Assembly (NCBI GenBank): GCA_028872955.1
Contig: JAGWNX010000032.1
Location: forward strand, 1 to 37,648
Direction of reading: 5' to 3'
Source: Acidobacteriota bacterium
Lineage (GTDB): Bacteria > Acidobacteriota > Terriglobia > Terriglobales > Acidobacteriaceae
DNA length: 37,648 bases
This document shows positions 9,601 to 17,600 of the stretch, piece after piece (within the stretch, counting starts at the first letter, position 1; each line of letters opens with the position of its first letter). The notes beneath the pieces were generated by a model. That model ran no database searches, was not told where the DNA came from, and was given only the letters and a program-made list of their open reading frames with translations. A program made the translations under genes and the position numbers.

Positions 9601-10480
9601 TGTGAGCGACAGCTTTGGCTATGTCGCCAACGCCCACTACAACGCGCTGCAGGCCGTGCTTAGCCTGCGCGCCTCTCACGGCCTCACCTTCAATGCGAGC
9701 TACGTCTGGTCGCGTTCGATCGATGACGGCGGCACCTACCGGAGTGGCTATACGATTCCGGCGGCGTACAGCAACAACGGCAAGACCTGGGCACCGGATG
9801 CGATCGAGCGCACGGTCTCGACCTCGAACCAGCCGCAGCACGCGGTGGTGACAGGAGTCTGGGCACTGCCTCTGGGCTCGTCGGTGCTGGGCAACAACAG
9901 CGTGGAGCGTGCCATTCTGGGCGGCTTCAAGCTGTCGGAGACGTTCCAGGCGTTCTCGGGCTCGCCGCTGGCGATTACGGCCTCCTCCTGCCAGACCAAC
10001 CCGGCGCAGTCAACCTGCGAGCCGATGCTGAATCCGAACTTCAGCGGTCCGGCGCGCATCAACGGCAAGTGGGGTAAGGGCATCACAGCGGCCAACACGG
10101 GCGCTATCTCCTACATTGCGCCCAGCACGGGCACCTGCTCGACGACCGCGCCGACCGGCCCGTTCATCAACCCGGTGTCCATCTGCCTCAACTCGTCCTA
10201 CGCGCCGAGCTACACCTTCGGCAACTCGCCACGCACCGCACCGTACAACCTGTATGGCCCGGGCAACTACGACCTTGACCTCGCGCTGGTGCGCAGCATT
10301 CCGCTGCACCTGACCGAGGCGTCGAAGTTCGACTTCCGTGTCGAGTGGTACAACGTGACGAACCACACGTTCTTTGCTGTCGCCAGCACGGCGGTCGGCA
10401 ACGCGAGCTTTGGTCACGTCACGGCGAACAGCTCGGCTCCACGCAAGTCGATCCAGCTGTCGGGGCGTATCTCCTTCTAA
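6659..10480 (+). CDS. Oar-like TonB-dependent receptor with carboxypeptidase-regulatory domain
   Basis: A 1273-residue outer-membrane protein. The start at 6659 has a GAGGT site upstream; a second ATG at 6689 is also possible. A signal peptide ends near LPAGAQ (about residue 41). Residues ~45-125 are a carboxypeptidase-regulatory-like beta-sandwich (GEITGVVTDPTGAVVPNATI), which defines the Oar-like class abundant in Acidobacteria. Next is a plug-like region with VYIDGLPFV and an FQVQTSGYSAIYEGQG segment, then a long aromatic-rich beta-barrel in which blocks such as LDLGLRWDYFPT and LTFNASYVWSRS look like beta-strands. The C-terminus SGRISF ends in Phe, as expected for Bam-dependent barrel insertion. 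Such receptors are thought to import or bind large substrates, often glycans. A GH27 alpha-galactosidase lies convergently next door, hinting at galactosides, but this link is weak. Confidence 0.9.
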   Translation: MTNSLCPTPTMSRSSCAVPAASWLLGIFAVLLLAVLPAGAQLAGKGEITGVVTDPTGAVVPNATITAVSATRVTKTTVTSSASGQYIISPLDPDIYTVTVTASGFETVRQENVHVNAMEVADVPVQLTVGSSSQSVTVSTAPPALETTNATLGSTMENEMYSALPIEMGAYGQADQRRATDFAFLMPGVQGNNTNGNATTNTGIVNGSGSKGAVSAVYIDGLPFVRAGGNGDPRYVWTAISVDAVDQFQVQTSGYSAIYEGQGIQNYTVKQGSPSFHGSVYEFFRNTALDTWGFFGAVPNPITGVVSKPIERSNEYGINLSGPLLPFTSWKDKVYFFGNYNGFRYSSATPVAITFPTAAQQAGDFSATGINIYDPSTQASCTANSTNGPCRYQYGYGPGSGSGPAGNPVKTGAPINVIPSSEFSTIALNLQKFLPSGIGTALQNNFISPNPTGLTNWSTTNRIDYTINSKNTLTLVGAAGRQASSVPVGQTTSGRNVGPIPYNFGQAYAPKTVVAVVEDTWVLSPSIVNQFKYGYARYNGPTIDADQLPAYAASTLGITGIPAGAAQQSFPIVSFSGTDAPTQWAGTGPNVTLAENYTALDNLQWTKGNHNVTVGGQIAWLLYNVINATGGSTPLALANGVTETAAITPSSNSSPKFAATSGTGLSYASFLVGQIDKTSFTQYLQQEFGARFRAISPYVQDNWKVNSRLTLDLGLRWDYFPTVTEVHNAGSFFNPTLTNPVTGLPGALQFTGSGTNTCNCATPVNNWFKNFGPRIGLAYQIDPKSVIHASYGVMFTHGNAVGGGSTSLGTLGYSAAPSFSATGNLLSSAPFTGTNGAIPTYTAASGSASGPAYGTGYTNVSGYTGSPSGVGYPDPYLGGRAPEYINYSFGLQHEWTPALTSTITYVGSQGHFLPADGSNARGFYANQLDPKYLSLGSNLALTGSALSAYCAANSGVCPSSLSVFNTGQSLATLLKPFPFQSVSDSFGYVANAHYNALQAVLSLRASHGLTFNASYVWSRSIDDGGTYRSGYTIPAAYSNNGKTWAPDAIERTVSTSNQPQHAVVTGVWALPLGSSVLGNNSVERAILGGFKLSETFQAFSGSPLAITASSCQTNPAQSTCEPMLNPNFSGPARINGKWGKGITAANTGAISYIAPSTGTCSTTAPTGPFINPVSICLNSSYAPSYTFGNSPRTAPYNLYGPGNYDLDLALVRSIPLHLTEASKFDFRVEWYNVTNHTFFAVASTAVGNASFGHVTANSSAPRKSIQLSGRISF

Positions 10481-10494
10481 CGAACCATGCACCG

Positions 10495-10545
10495 CAAACA
10501 GAAATCCCCTGCCGGGCGAGGTGCCAGGCAGGGGATTTCTGTTTG
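10495..10545. terminator. Bidirectional hairpin terminator
   Basis: A perfect 19-bp inverted repeat: left arm 10495-10513, right arm 10527-10545, with a 13-base loop. The core reads ATCCCCTGCC / GGCAGGGGAT, flanked by A-rich CAAACAGAA on the left and TTCTGTTTG on the right, so either strand gives a T-rich 3' side. It lies 14 bases after the receptor stop and 39 bases beyond the alpha-galactosidase stop. It can therefore end transcription from both converging genes. Confidence 0.85.
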
Positions 10546-10584
10546 GTGCAGACAGCGCGATGCAGCCAGGTTGAGCTGGGACGA

Positions 10585-11784
10585 CTACGGCTCCACCTTG
10601 ACCATCACCATGCCGTGGCTCGGCACGGTAGCGGAGTAGCCACCCGTCTTCTGGCCCAGGTCCTTCATGGCCCACAGGTCGCGGACTGCGGCAGAGGTCT
10701 TGGCAGGGTATCCGATCTCCTGCCAGGTTGCCTCAATGGTGGCTGGCGCATCGCTGCGGTTGAGCAAAGCCACGGCACGACCGCCGTCGGCCAGCTCCTT
10801 CGACCACACCTCAAGCCCGTTCTGCTGCTTGACGCGGCGCGCCTGCTGTCCCAGGGTGTCCTGGTCCACGGCAATCACCTCTTTGTTCAGCAGAATCTCC
10901 TTGATGGCGGGGGTCATGTGCTCCAGGTCGTTGCCGGCCAATAGCGGGGCGGACAGCATGGCCCACATGCCAAAGTGCGCGCGATTCTCCTCCTGAGTCA
11001 TGCCTCCGTTGCCCACTTCAAGCATGTCGGGGTCGTTCCAGTGGCCGGGTCCGGCGTAGCTGTAGATGGGCGCGAGCTGGTCAAGAATCTGCACCACACC
11101 GTTGCCGCCCCACTGCTTCTTGCAGTCCCAGCAGTCCTGGATGTCTCCGGTTGACCGCCACATGTTGCCCACTGGGCCGGCCCACAGCCAGGGCTTGGTG
11201 GATCCCCACTCGCAGATGCTGAACAGGATCGGCCGGCCGGTCGCCTTCAGTGCCTCGCGCATCAGCGTGTAGGAGCTCTCGCTGCTCTGACCGGGCAGGG
11301 TATTGCACCAGTCTTCCTTCAGGTAGTCCACGCCCCAGTTGGCGTACTGCTGCGCGTCCTGGTACTCGTGGCCGATGCTGCCGGGGCGCTTGGCGCAGGT
11401 CATGGCTCCGGCGTCGGTGTAGATGCCGAACTTCAGGCCCTTGCTGTGCACGTAATCGGCAACCGCCTTGATGCCGGAGGGGAACTTGTCCTTATCGGCG
11501 ACGATGTTGCCCTGGGCGTCGCGGCTGGTCTGCCAGCAGTCGTCGATGACGATGTACTGGTAGCCTGCGTCCTTCATGCCGTTGGCGGCCATGGCGTCGG
11601 CCGCTGCACGCACCACCTGCTCGTTGACGCCTTTGCAGGCGAACTTGTTCCAGCTGTTCCAGCCCATGGGCGGGGTCAGGGCCACACCATTGTCCAGTGC
11701 GTGTGCGGGTGGTGTGAGTGCTGCCAGAGTTGCCAGGCAGAGTCCCATGAAAGCGATTACAAATCCACGCCCTCGAATCCTCAT
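10585..11784 (-). CDS. Secreted alpha-galactosidase, GH27 family
   Basis: A 399-residue enzyme predicted to hydrolyse terminal alpha-1,6-galactose from oligosaccharides or galactomannan. I chose the ATG at 11784 because GGAGG lies 7 bases upstream and a signal peptide starts there, ending PPAHA before L30; the frame stays open upstream into comEC, which is spurious. GH27 landmarks are TPPMGWNSWNKF (37-48), IVIDDCWQ (78-85), YLKEDWCN with nucleophile D158, WRSTGDIQD with acid/base D214, and GHWNDPDMLEVGN (247-259). A C-terminal beta-sandwich typical of the family covers about 305-399. It probably acts in the periplasm or outside the cell. A TATGAT box (11843-11848, - strand) may be its -10 element. 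It is a separate unit from comEC, 173 bases upstream. Confidence 0.93.
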   Translation of the reverse strand: MRIRGRGFVIAFMGLCLATLAALTPPAHALDNGVALTPPMGWNSWNKFACKGVNEQVVRAAADAMAANGMKDAGYQYIVIDDCWQTSRDAQGNIVADKDKFPSGIKAVADYVHSKGLKFGIYTDAGAMTCAKRPGSIGHEYQDAQQYANWGVDYLKEDWCNTLPGQSSESSYTLMREALKATGRPILFSICEWGSTKPWLWAGPVGNMWRSTGDIQDCWDCKKQWGGNGVVQILDQLAPIYSYAGPGHWNDPDMLEVGNGGMTQEENRAHFGMWAMLSAPLLAGNDLEHMTPAIKEILLNKEVIAVDQDTLGQQARRVKQQNGLEVWSKELADGGRAVALLNRSDAPATIEATWQEIGYPAKTSAAVRDLWAMKDLGQKTGGYSATVPSHGMVMVKVEP

Positions 11785-11957
11785 TCTTGCCTCCATCGTC
11801 TCGTTTCGGGTGTTGTCGTATGGCCTTTGCAGAGCCGCCAGCATCATACCGCAAGCTGGCCTGTACGGGCTGGGCTCAAGGGGAGCCATCCTGGGGCGAG
11901 CGCTCCTCCACAGGTGCTGCAACATGCTGGTGCGCCTCCGCGGCGCTTGCCTGAGCG

Positions 11958-14729
11958 CTACCAGAGCGCCCCGGCGCGACAGGTCTCCAGGCCGGGCTGC
12001 CACGTGGTCTCGCCACATCCCTGCGGCAACAGGGTCTGCAGGCTTCCGTCCTGACGCAGCAGAAAGGTGCTGACCCCGGTGACGTCGGTCCGCACCACCG
12101 AAGTGCCTCCGTCGTGCAGCCGCTCCAGCACCTCCATGCGCGGATGCCCGAAGCTGTTGCCGGCGCCGACCGAGATGACCGCCTGGCGCGGCTGTACGGC
12201 GCGATAAAAGGCGTCGGTGGTGGAGGTGGTACTGCCGTGGTGGCCCACCTTCAGCAAGGTGGCAGGCGCGATAACCCCGGCGGCCAGCATGGTGGCCTCG
12301 CTCGGAGCCTCGGCGTCGCCGGCCAACAGGGCAGAGGCGGCTCCGTAGTCCAGCCGCAGCACCACGGAGTCGTTGTTGCGTGGCTCACCGGGGTTGCTGT
12401 AGCTCGCCGCCGGAGCCAGCACGTGCAGCTGCACGCCATGCCATAGCTGGCTGTCGCCCGCGCGCACCTGTCGCACCACGATGCCGAGTTCACCCGCCTG
12501 CTGCAGCAGGCTGCGGAATGCGACTGAGTCCGGCTGGGTGCCTACCCACAGCTCGCGCGGCCGGAAGTTACGCAGCACGGCCGCCATGCCGCCCATGTGG
12601 TCGCTGTGGGCATGGCTCAGCACCACCAGGTCCAGCCGCCGGATCTGTCGCTGCCAAAGATAGGTGGAGACCACCTCTTCGCCCACATCAAAGCTGCGCT
12701 GCACGTCAGCGGTCTCGCGCACGCTGCCGACGGGGCCGCCGGAGTCGACCAGCAGCGCGTGTCCATCGGGCGCAACGGTCAGCAGGGAGTCGCCCTGGCC
12801 CACGTCAATCGCTGTGACCTCCATCGCCCCAGGCACCTGCCGAACAGGGCGTGGCCACAGCACCAGTGCGGCGACCGTGATCAGCACGGCCAGCGTGGGG
12901 GCCAGCCATCGTCTGCCGCGCCGCACGGTGAAGCACGCGACGGACCACGCGACCACCGCCAGCAGAGCAACCCACAGCGGCGGCGCGGGCAGGCGCAGAT
13001 CTCCGACGGTGGTGTGGCCCAGTCGATGCACCAGCAGCGTGACTCCGTGCAGGAGCAACGCCAGCAGCGCCGCTGGCACCGCAGCCAGCCACGCACTTAC
13101 CAGCGCCAGGCAAAACGTAACCACGCCCAGCGGAGCCAGGACCGCCACCAGCGGCACGCTCACCAGGTTGGCCGCAAGGGCGAACACCGTGGCGCGATGA
13201 AAGTACATGGCCATGGGCAGCACCATGGCGAGCTCGACCACTGTCCCCACCAGCACCAGCCCGCAGGTCCAGGTGGCGGCCTGCAACAGTAGCCCGGGCA
13301 TCCAGTGCAGTCGCACCCCTGCAGCGGCGGTAAGCGCCTCGCCCCACAGGCGCAGCATGACGCGCAGTTGTGCCAGGCGCGGCGCAAAGCCAACGTCCAG
13401 CGCGACCTGGCGCAGCCTGCGCGCGGCCCGGCCATAGGGTGCCACGGTCCACTCTGCCAGCGGAGCGGCTACACCGGCGATGGCGAGGACCGCGAGAAAG
13501 GTCATCTGAAAGCTGGACTCCCACAGGCTGCGCGGCGAACCCACTAGCACAGCCAGCAGTGCGACACCGACCCCCTGCAACGTGCTGCGTTCGCGCGAGA
13601 GTAGACGTGCTGCAAGGAAGATTGCGGTCATCCACACGGCGCGTTGTACCGGTGCTCCCATACCGGTGAGCACGGCGTATCCGGCGGCCACGACCAGCGT
13701 GAGCAACGTGGCCAGCCATGGCGGCAGCCGCAGCCTGCGCGCCAGCCAGAAGAGCATGCCAGCCACCAGTGCCACATGCAGGCCCGAGACAACGAACAGG
13801 TGAAAGGAGCCGGTGCGCTGGAAGTCCGTTTTGAGCGGCTGGGTGAGCGCCGTGCGATCCCCAAAGAGCATGGCTCGCAGCATGGCGGCGTCCGCATCAT
13901 GCAGTTGCAGCGGGAGGGGCAGCGCACGGTTGGCCGTAGAGTGGACAAGCGCCTGCACCCGTGCGCCGGCCCAGTTTTGTGCAGCGAGCAAGCGACAGCT
14001 CCACGTTGCGGTGGTGGTGCCAATGCGCTGCAGGCGCGACGCTGGGACACTTGCCTCGGCCGCAATTCCCTGAGTCAGCAAGTAGTCCGCATACTGCCAG
14101 GCACCGGGGTCGTGATATCTCTCCGGCTTGCGCAACCGCATCGGCATCTGCACGATGTCGCCGCAGTGCAGCTGGGGCAGCGCAGTGGAGCCGCCGCGAA
14201 GGCTGGCCTGCACACCGCCGCTGGCCGGAGTCATCCAGGCCAGGTCCGGCGTCACCACCTCAATCTGGTCGACGGCAACATCCACAGAGAGCCGCTCGTC
14301 TGGCTCGCGCTCCTGCAAAGCGGCAGGGTCAAAGTCCTTGCCGGTCGAGGCCGCAGGAGCGGCCGGCCGCACGCGGACAACGTGACCCCGTACCGTGCGG
14401 CTCAGGCCGTCGGCATATTGCAACAGGCCCTGCTGGGTTGGTGGTGCAGGCTGCAGCTGAGCGCTCCAGATGCCAGCCGCGATCCACAAGCCGGCGATTG
14501 GGACAAGCGCGACGCGTTGCGCGTAACGCATGGCCAACAGGGCCAGCAGCGCCAGCAGCAACGTTGCCGGGACGAGCAGCGCGAGTGGATGCCATGTGCG
14601 GCTGAGAGTGATGCCGAGCGCATACAACGCCGCCGCGGCCAGCAGTGGCGCACGCCGCAAGACCAGCGGCTCCACCTGCTTGCCCCGTGGCCAAAGCCGC
14701 GGATTCAAGCTCTTCCTGTCGGTCGTCAC
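11958..14729 (-). CDS. comEC: DNA internalization competence protein ComEC/Rec2
   Basis: A 923-residue inner-membrane channel protein for uptake of single-stranded DNA during natural transformation. The start is GTG. The N-terminal ~35-200 region has membrane segments and a DUF4131-like soluble beta domain. The central competence domain (about 270-600) contains FHLFVVSGLHVALVAGML and VQRAVWMTAIFLAARLLS, which are characteristic. The C-terminal domain (~640-900) is a metallo-beta-lactamase fold with DVGQGDSLL and LSHAHSDHMGG around residue 708, the proposed nuclease site. It is the last gene of the run starting at valS, 26 bases after the methyltransferase. I see no comEA or other competence gene in the window. 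No clear terminator follows; the gap to the alpha-galactosidase has only a short 5-bp hairpin without a T tract. Confidence 0.93.
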   Translation of the reverse strand: MTTDRKSLNPRLWPRGKQVEPLVLRRAPLLAAAALYALGITLSRTWHPLALLVPATLLLALLALLAMRYAQRVALVPIAGLWIAAGIWSAQLQPAPPTQQGLLQYADGLSRTVRGHVVRVRPAAPAASTGKDFDPAALQEREPDERLSVDVAVDQIEVVTPDLAWMTPASGGVQASLRGGSTALPQLHCGDIVQMPMRLRKPERYHDPGAWQYADYLLTQGIAAEASVPASRLQRIGTTTATWSCRLLAAQNWAGARVQALVHSTANRALPLPLQLHDADAAMLRAMLFGDRTALTQPLKTDFQRTGSFHLFVVSGLHVALVAGMLFWLARRLRLPPWLATLLTLVVAAGYAVLTGMGAPVQRAVWMTAIFLAARLLSRERSTLQGVGVALLAVLVGSPRSLWESSFQMTFLAVLAIAGVAAPLAEWTVAPYGRAARRLRQVALDVGFAPRLAQLRVMLRLWGEALTAAAGVRLHWMPGLLLQAATWTCGLVLVGTVVELAMVLPMAMYFHRATVFALAANLVSVPLVAVLAPLGVVTFCLALVSAWLAAVPAALLALLLHGVTLLVHRLGHTTVGDLRLPAPPLWVALLAVVAWSVACFTVRRGRRWLAPTLAVLITVAALVLWPRPVRQVPGAMEVTAIDVGQGDSLLTVAPDGHALLVDSGGPVGSVRETADVQRSFDVGEEVVSTYLWQRQIRRLDLVVLSHAHSDHMGGMAAVLRNFRPRELWVGTQPDSVAFRSLLQQAGELGIVVRQVRAGDSQLWHGVQLHVLAPAASYSNPGEPRNNDSVVLRLDYGAASALLAGDAEAPSEATMLAAGVIAPATLLKVGHHGSTTSTTDAFYRAVQPRQAVISVGAGNSFGHPRMEVLERLHDGGTSVVRTDVTGVSTFLLRQDGSLQTLLPQGCGETTWQPGLETCRAGALW

Positions 14730-14755
14730 TGCTCAACCTGCGGACCGCCTGCGAC

Positions 14756-16081
14756 CTATCTCCGCTCCAGTACCACCATCGACTCCTGGTGATAGGTCTG
14801 CGGAAACATGTCAATCAGGTGCAACTCCACCATGCTATACCCGGAGTCGCACAACTGCTTCACGTCCCGCGCCAGGGTGACCGGGTCGCAGGAGACGTAG
14901 ACGAGCTGCGACGTGCCCAGCCGGGCAAGCAGGCTACACACCTCCGCGCCCAGGCCAGCGCGGGGTGGGTCCATCACAATCAGCTCCGGGCGGTCACGCT
15001 GCAGCACGGCCCCGCGCAGGAACTCCTCCGTCGTGGCGTTCACGGTTCGAATCGCGGCTTTGCGAGCGCCCGCCGCCAGATCCCGGGCTGCGATCGGACT
15101 GCCTTCGACAGCCACAATCGTTGTGAACTGCTCGGCAAGCACGCGCGAAAACAGCCCGACTCCGGCGTACAGATCCCAGGCCAATGTGCCCGTTCGGCCC
15201 GCAGTTACCAGCCGTAGCATTGCAGGCAGCACGTACCGATTCACCTGGAAGAACCCACCGCGGCTCACCCAGTAGCTGCGATCCTCCACCTGGTAGTTCA
15301 GCCCGGAGGCTCCCCAGGCCGCCACGGGTTGCGTCTTCTCCCAACGGCGCGCGCTCTGGCCGCGTTGCGGCGGCAACTGCAGGACGCCTGCACCCTGCAA
15401 GCTCGGAAGCTCGCGCTGCAACTGCTGACAGAGCTCAGCAAAGCCGCGTGGTGGCGACTTGCGCACCAGCAGCGTCATCTGCAGACGGTCGCCCTCGGCA
15501 TTGGTAAACCACTCCACCTCTTCGCTGGCCGAAAGCCAGCGAGCGGCATTGGCATCCTGAGGGCCAAGTGCCAGCAGCGTCTGCATCGCCTGCCACAGGG
15601 ATGGTGCTGCAATGGGGCACTCCGTGATGGGCAGGGATTGCTCGCTGCCGCGACGCTTGTAGCCGGCACTCCAGGCAGAGTCCTTGTTCAGGATTTGTAA
15701 CCGAATGCGATTTCTGTAGCCCCAGGGCTCTGCCGAGTGCTGCGTGACGGGGGGCAGATCGGTCACGCCGACCTGAAGCAACATCTGCTGCAGGAGCTTC
15801 GTCTTGAGCTGGAGTTGCTCCTTGTAGCTTGCATGTTGCAGCTGGCATCCACCACAGGTGCCGAAGTGGGAGCAGCGCGGGGAGACGCGCTCCGGTGAGG
15901 CCTGTTCGACATGCAACAGCTCTGCTTCTGCTGCGCCGTCGCGCCTCCCAGGAGGCGACACGGTGACCACTTCGCCGGGCAGCGTGCCAGGCACCAGAAT
16001 GGGGGGAGCGGTCTCTGCCGCATCAACTTCGCGTCCCAGCCCGGCTCCACCGTAGACGAGACTTTGAATATGTAACTTCAT
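14756..16081 (-). CDS. rlmD: TrmA/RlmD-family RNA (uracil-5-)-methyltransferase
   Basis: A 441-residue SAM-dependent enzyme predicted to methylate C5 of a uridine in 23S rRNA (position 1939 or 747 in E. coli numbering) or possibly tRNA. An N-terminal TRAM-like segment (about 1-60) is followed by a [4Fe-4S] cysteine set: C70, C76, C79 and C153 (CSHFGTCGGC and TECP). The SAM-binding motif is WDLYAGVGLFSR. Then come MDPPRAGL and the catalytic YVSCDP, with nucleophile C398. Length and motif order are typical. Its ATG overlaps the stop of the upstream 234-residue gene by 4 bases (ATGA), implying translational coupling. The subfamily (RlmD, RlmCD or TrmA) cannot be settled by eye, so the symbol is tentative. 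Confidence 0.87.
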   Translation of the reverse strand: MKLHIQSLVYGGAGLGREVDAAETAPPILVPGTLPGEVVTVSPPGRRDGAAEAELLHVEQASPERVSPRCSHFGTCGGCQLQHASYKEQLQLKTKLLQQMLLQVGVTDLPPVTQHSAEPWGYRNRIRLQILNKDSAWSAGYKRRGSEQSLPITECPIAAPSLWQAMQTLLALGPQDANAARWLSASEEVEWFTNAEGDRLQMTLLVRKSPPRGFAELCQQLQRELPSLQGAGVLQLPPQRGQSARRWEKTQPVAAWGASGLNYQVEDRSYWVSRGGFFQVNRYVLPAMLRLVTAGRTGTLAWDLYAGVGLFSRVLAEQFTTIVAVEGSPIAARDLAAGARKAAIRTVNATTEEFLRGAVLQRDRPELIVMDPPRAGLGAEVCSLLARLGTSQLVYVSCDPVTLARDVKQLCDSGYSMVELHLIDMFPQTYHQESMVVLERR

Positions 16082-16782
16082 GCGTGACTCATGTAGAAGA
16101 GGCTCAGGCGGGGCAGGGTATTCGCCTCCATCAGTCGCTTCAGCAAAAACTGCTGCTGCACCTGCTTGATCTGCACCGCCTGCATCTTGCCGCGGTAGGG
16201 TGCCAGTTCTCGTGCTGCCTGCTCGCGTAGTGCCACCAGCTCCTCTTCTCGCGTCGCTGCCAGCAGCGCGCCCATCAGTTGCTCTTCCAGGACGGATAGT
16301 GTGCGGTCCAGATCCTCCAGGTTGCTTGTGGCCGTAAGGCTCTCCGCCAGCTCCCGCAATCGCTGTGTCGTCTGCTGGGCCACTGTCTGTGCCGCTGTCG
16401 GCAGGCTTGCGCGCAGGATAGTCTCCGCGTTCTGCTGCAAATAGCGCCGCACGCGTTCCTGTTCAAAGCCGCTCTCTTCTGTAGCTGCCGGTTTGGCTGC
16501 GCCCAGGGCGGCCTCACGGGCCTGCTCGGTGGCTTCCATGACACTCTGCGCGCACCATGCCAGCCCATTGACTTTGCGGGCTTTACTCTTCCCGCTCTGG
16601 CGCTGGGCGTCGTACTTATCAAAGGCAGTATCGATGCCGCGCAGCACACACTCCAGCGGCACGCCGGCCTCGCGCCACATCTCAATCAGGGCCCAATCGA
16701 GCGTCGACAGCATCAGCAGCGAGCCGCGTCGCTTCTGAAAGTGCTCCTCGATCTCAGTAAAGTAATTGAAGTAATTACGCAT
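16078..16782 (-). CDS. Conserved-looking unknown protein in the valS-comEC operon
   Basis: A 234-residue soluble protein that I do not recognise as a named family. The ATG has AGGAG 6 bases upstream, and both neighbours are tight: 11 bases after coaX and a 4-base overlap with the methyltransferase. The N-terminal part has a distinctive block, IEEHFQKRRGS (residues 11-21), then STLDWALIEMWREAGVPLEC and VLRGIDTAFDKY, which looks like a compact helical domain. The middle is a K/R-rich segment (RQSGKSKARKVN). Residues ~100-215 are rich in Ala, Glu, Gln and Leu and probably form long helices or coiled coil. There is no signal peptide, membrane segment or cysteine metal site. From memory, similar proteins occur next to coaX in other Acidobacteria, which suggests a lineage-specific role. 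Function unknown. Confidence 0.8.
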   Translation of the reverse strand: MRNYFNYFTEIEEHFQKRRGSLLMLSTLDWALIEMWREAGVPLECVLRGIDTAFDKYDAQRQSGKSKARKVNGLAWCAQSVMEATEQAREAALGAAKPAATEESGFEQERVRRYLQQNAETILRASLPTAAQTVAQQTTQRLRELAESLTATSNLEDLDRTLSVLEEQLMGALLAATREEELVALREQAARELAPYRGKMQAVQIKQVQQQFLLKRLMEANTLPRLSLFYMSHA

Positions 16783-16793
16783 GAGCGCTCCTG

Positions 16794-17600
16794 CTACGCG
16801 CCGCGACGTTTGTGACGATCCTGGTTACGTTCGTAGATCAGGCGCAGGCCAGTCAGGGTCAGCATGTCATCCACGGCGCCGATGTATTTGGAACCGCCGG
16901 AGATGAGCGGTGCCAGCCCGCCGGTGGCCACCGTCTTTGTTTCTGCTCCCAACTCGGCGATCATGCGCTCCAGAATGCCATCCACCAGGCCGATGTAGCC
17001 GTAGTAGAGGCCGATCTGAATGTTGTCGACCGTGCTGGTTCCGATCACCTTGTTGGGCCTCTTCACGTCGATGCGCGGCAGTCGCGCCGCCCGCGTGAAC
17101 AAGGCATCGGCCGAGATGCCCAGCCCCGGTGCAATCGCTCCGCCAAGAAACTCGCCCTTGCGTGAGACCACATCGAAGGTCGTGGCCGTGCCCATATCGA
17201 CGACGATGGTGGGGCCGCCAAACTTCTCAAACGCAGCGACGCAGTTCACGATGCGATCGGCTCCCACTTCGGAGGGGTTATCAGTCAGCACGGGCAGCCC
17301 GGTGCGCACGCCGGGCTCAATGAACAGTGGCTTCACGTGGAAGTACTGCTCACTCACCTGCCGCAGCATCGAGTCCAGCGGCGGCACCACCGACGAGATG
17401 GCGACGCCATCGACGGAGGAGATGTCCAGCCCGCGCAGCTGAAACATGTTGCGCAACATGACGCCAAACTCATCCGTCGTCTGTCGTGCCGGCGTGGTAA
17501 ATCGCCAGTTTGCCACCAGCTCTCGCCCGGCTGGCTCACCTGCCGGACGGTAGAGCCCCATGACAGTATTGCTGTTGCCTACATCGAGTGCCAGTAGCAT
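16794..17600 (-). CDS. coaX: Type III pantothenate kinase
   Basis: A 268-residue enzyme for the first committed step of coenzyme A synthesis, ATP-dependent phosphorylation of pantothenate. The N-terminus MLLALDVGNSNTVMGLY is the phosphate-binding DxGNS/T motif of the ASKHA fold. The middle carries GADRIVN and VDMGTATTFD, the substrate-binding and catalytic region of type III enzymes, then GAIAPGL. Length is normal (about 255-270). Its ATG directly follows the TAG stop of birA with zero intervening bases, so the two are very likely translationally coupled. Type III kinases are not inhibited by CoA, according to work on the family. No other pantothenate kinase is seen in the window. Confidence 0.96.
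   Translation of the reverse strand: MLLALDVGNSNTVMGLYRPAGEPAGRELVANWRFTTPARQTTDEFGVMLRNMFQLRGLDISSVDGVAISSVVPPLDSMLRQVSEQYFHVKPLFIEPGVRTGLPVLTDNPSEVGADRIVNCVAAFEKFGGPTIVVDMGTATTFDVVSRKGEFLGGAIAPGLGISADALFTRAARLPRIDVKRPNKVIGTSTVDNIQIGLYYGYIGLVDGILERMIAELGAETKTVATGGLAPLISGGSKYIGAVDDMLTLTGLRLIYERNQDRHKRRGA

Noticed and set aside
11785-12018. N-terminal extension of the alpha-galactosidase frame into comEC
   Set aside because: The ATG at 11784 has GGAGG and begins a signal peptide; the extension has neither and overlaps the end of comEC.
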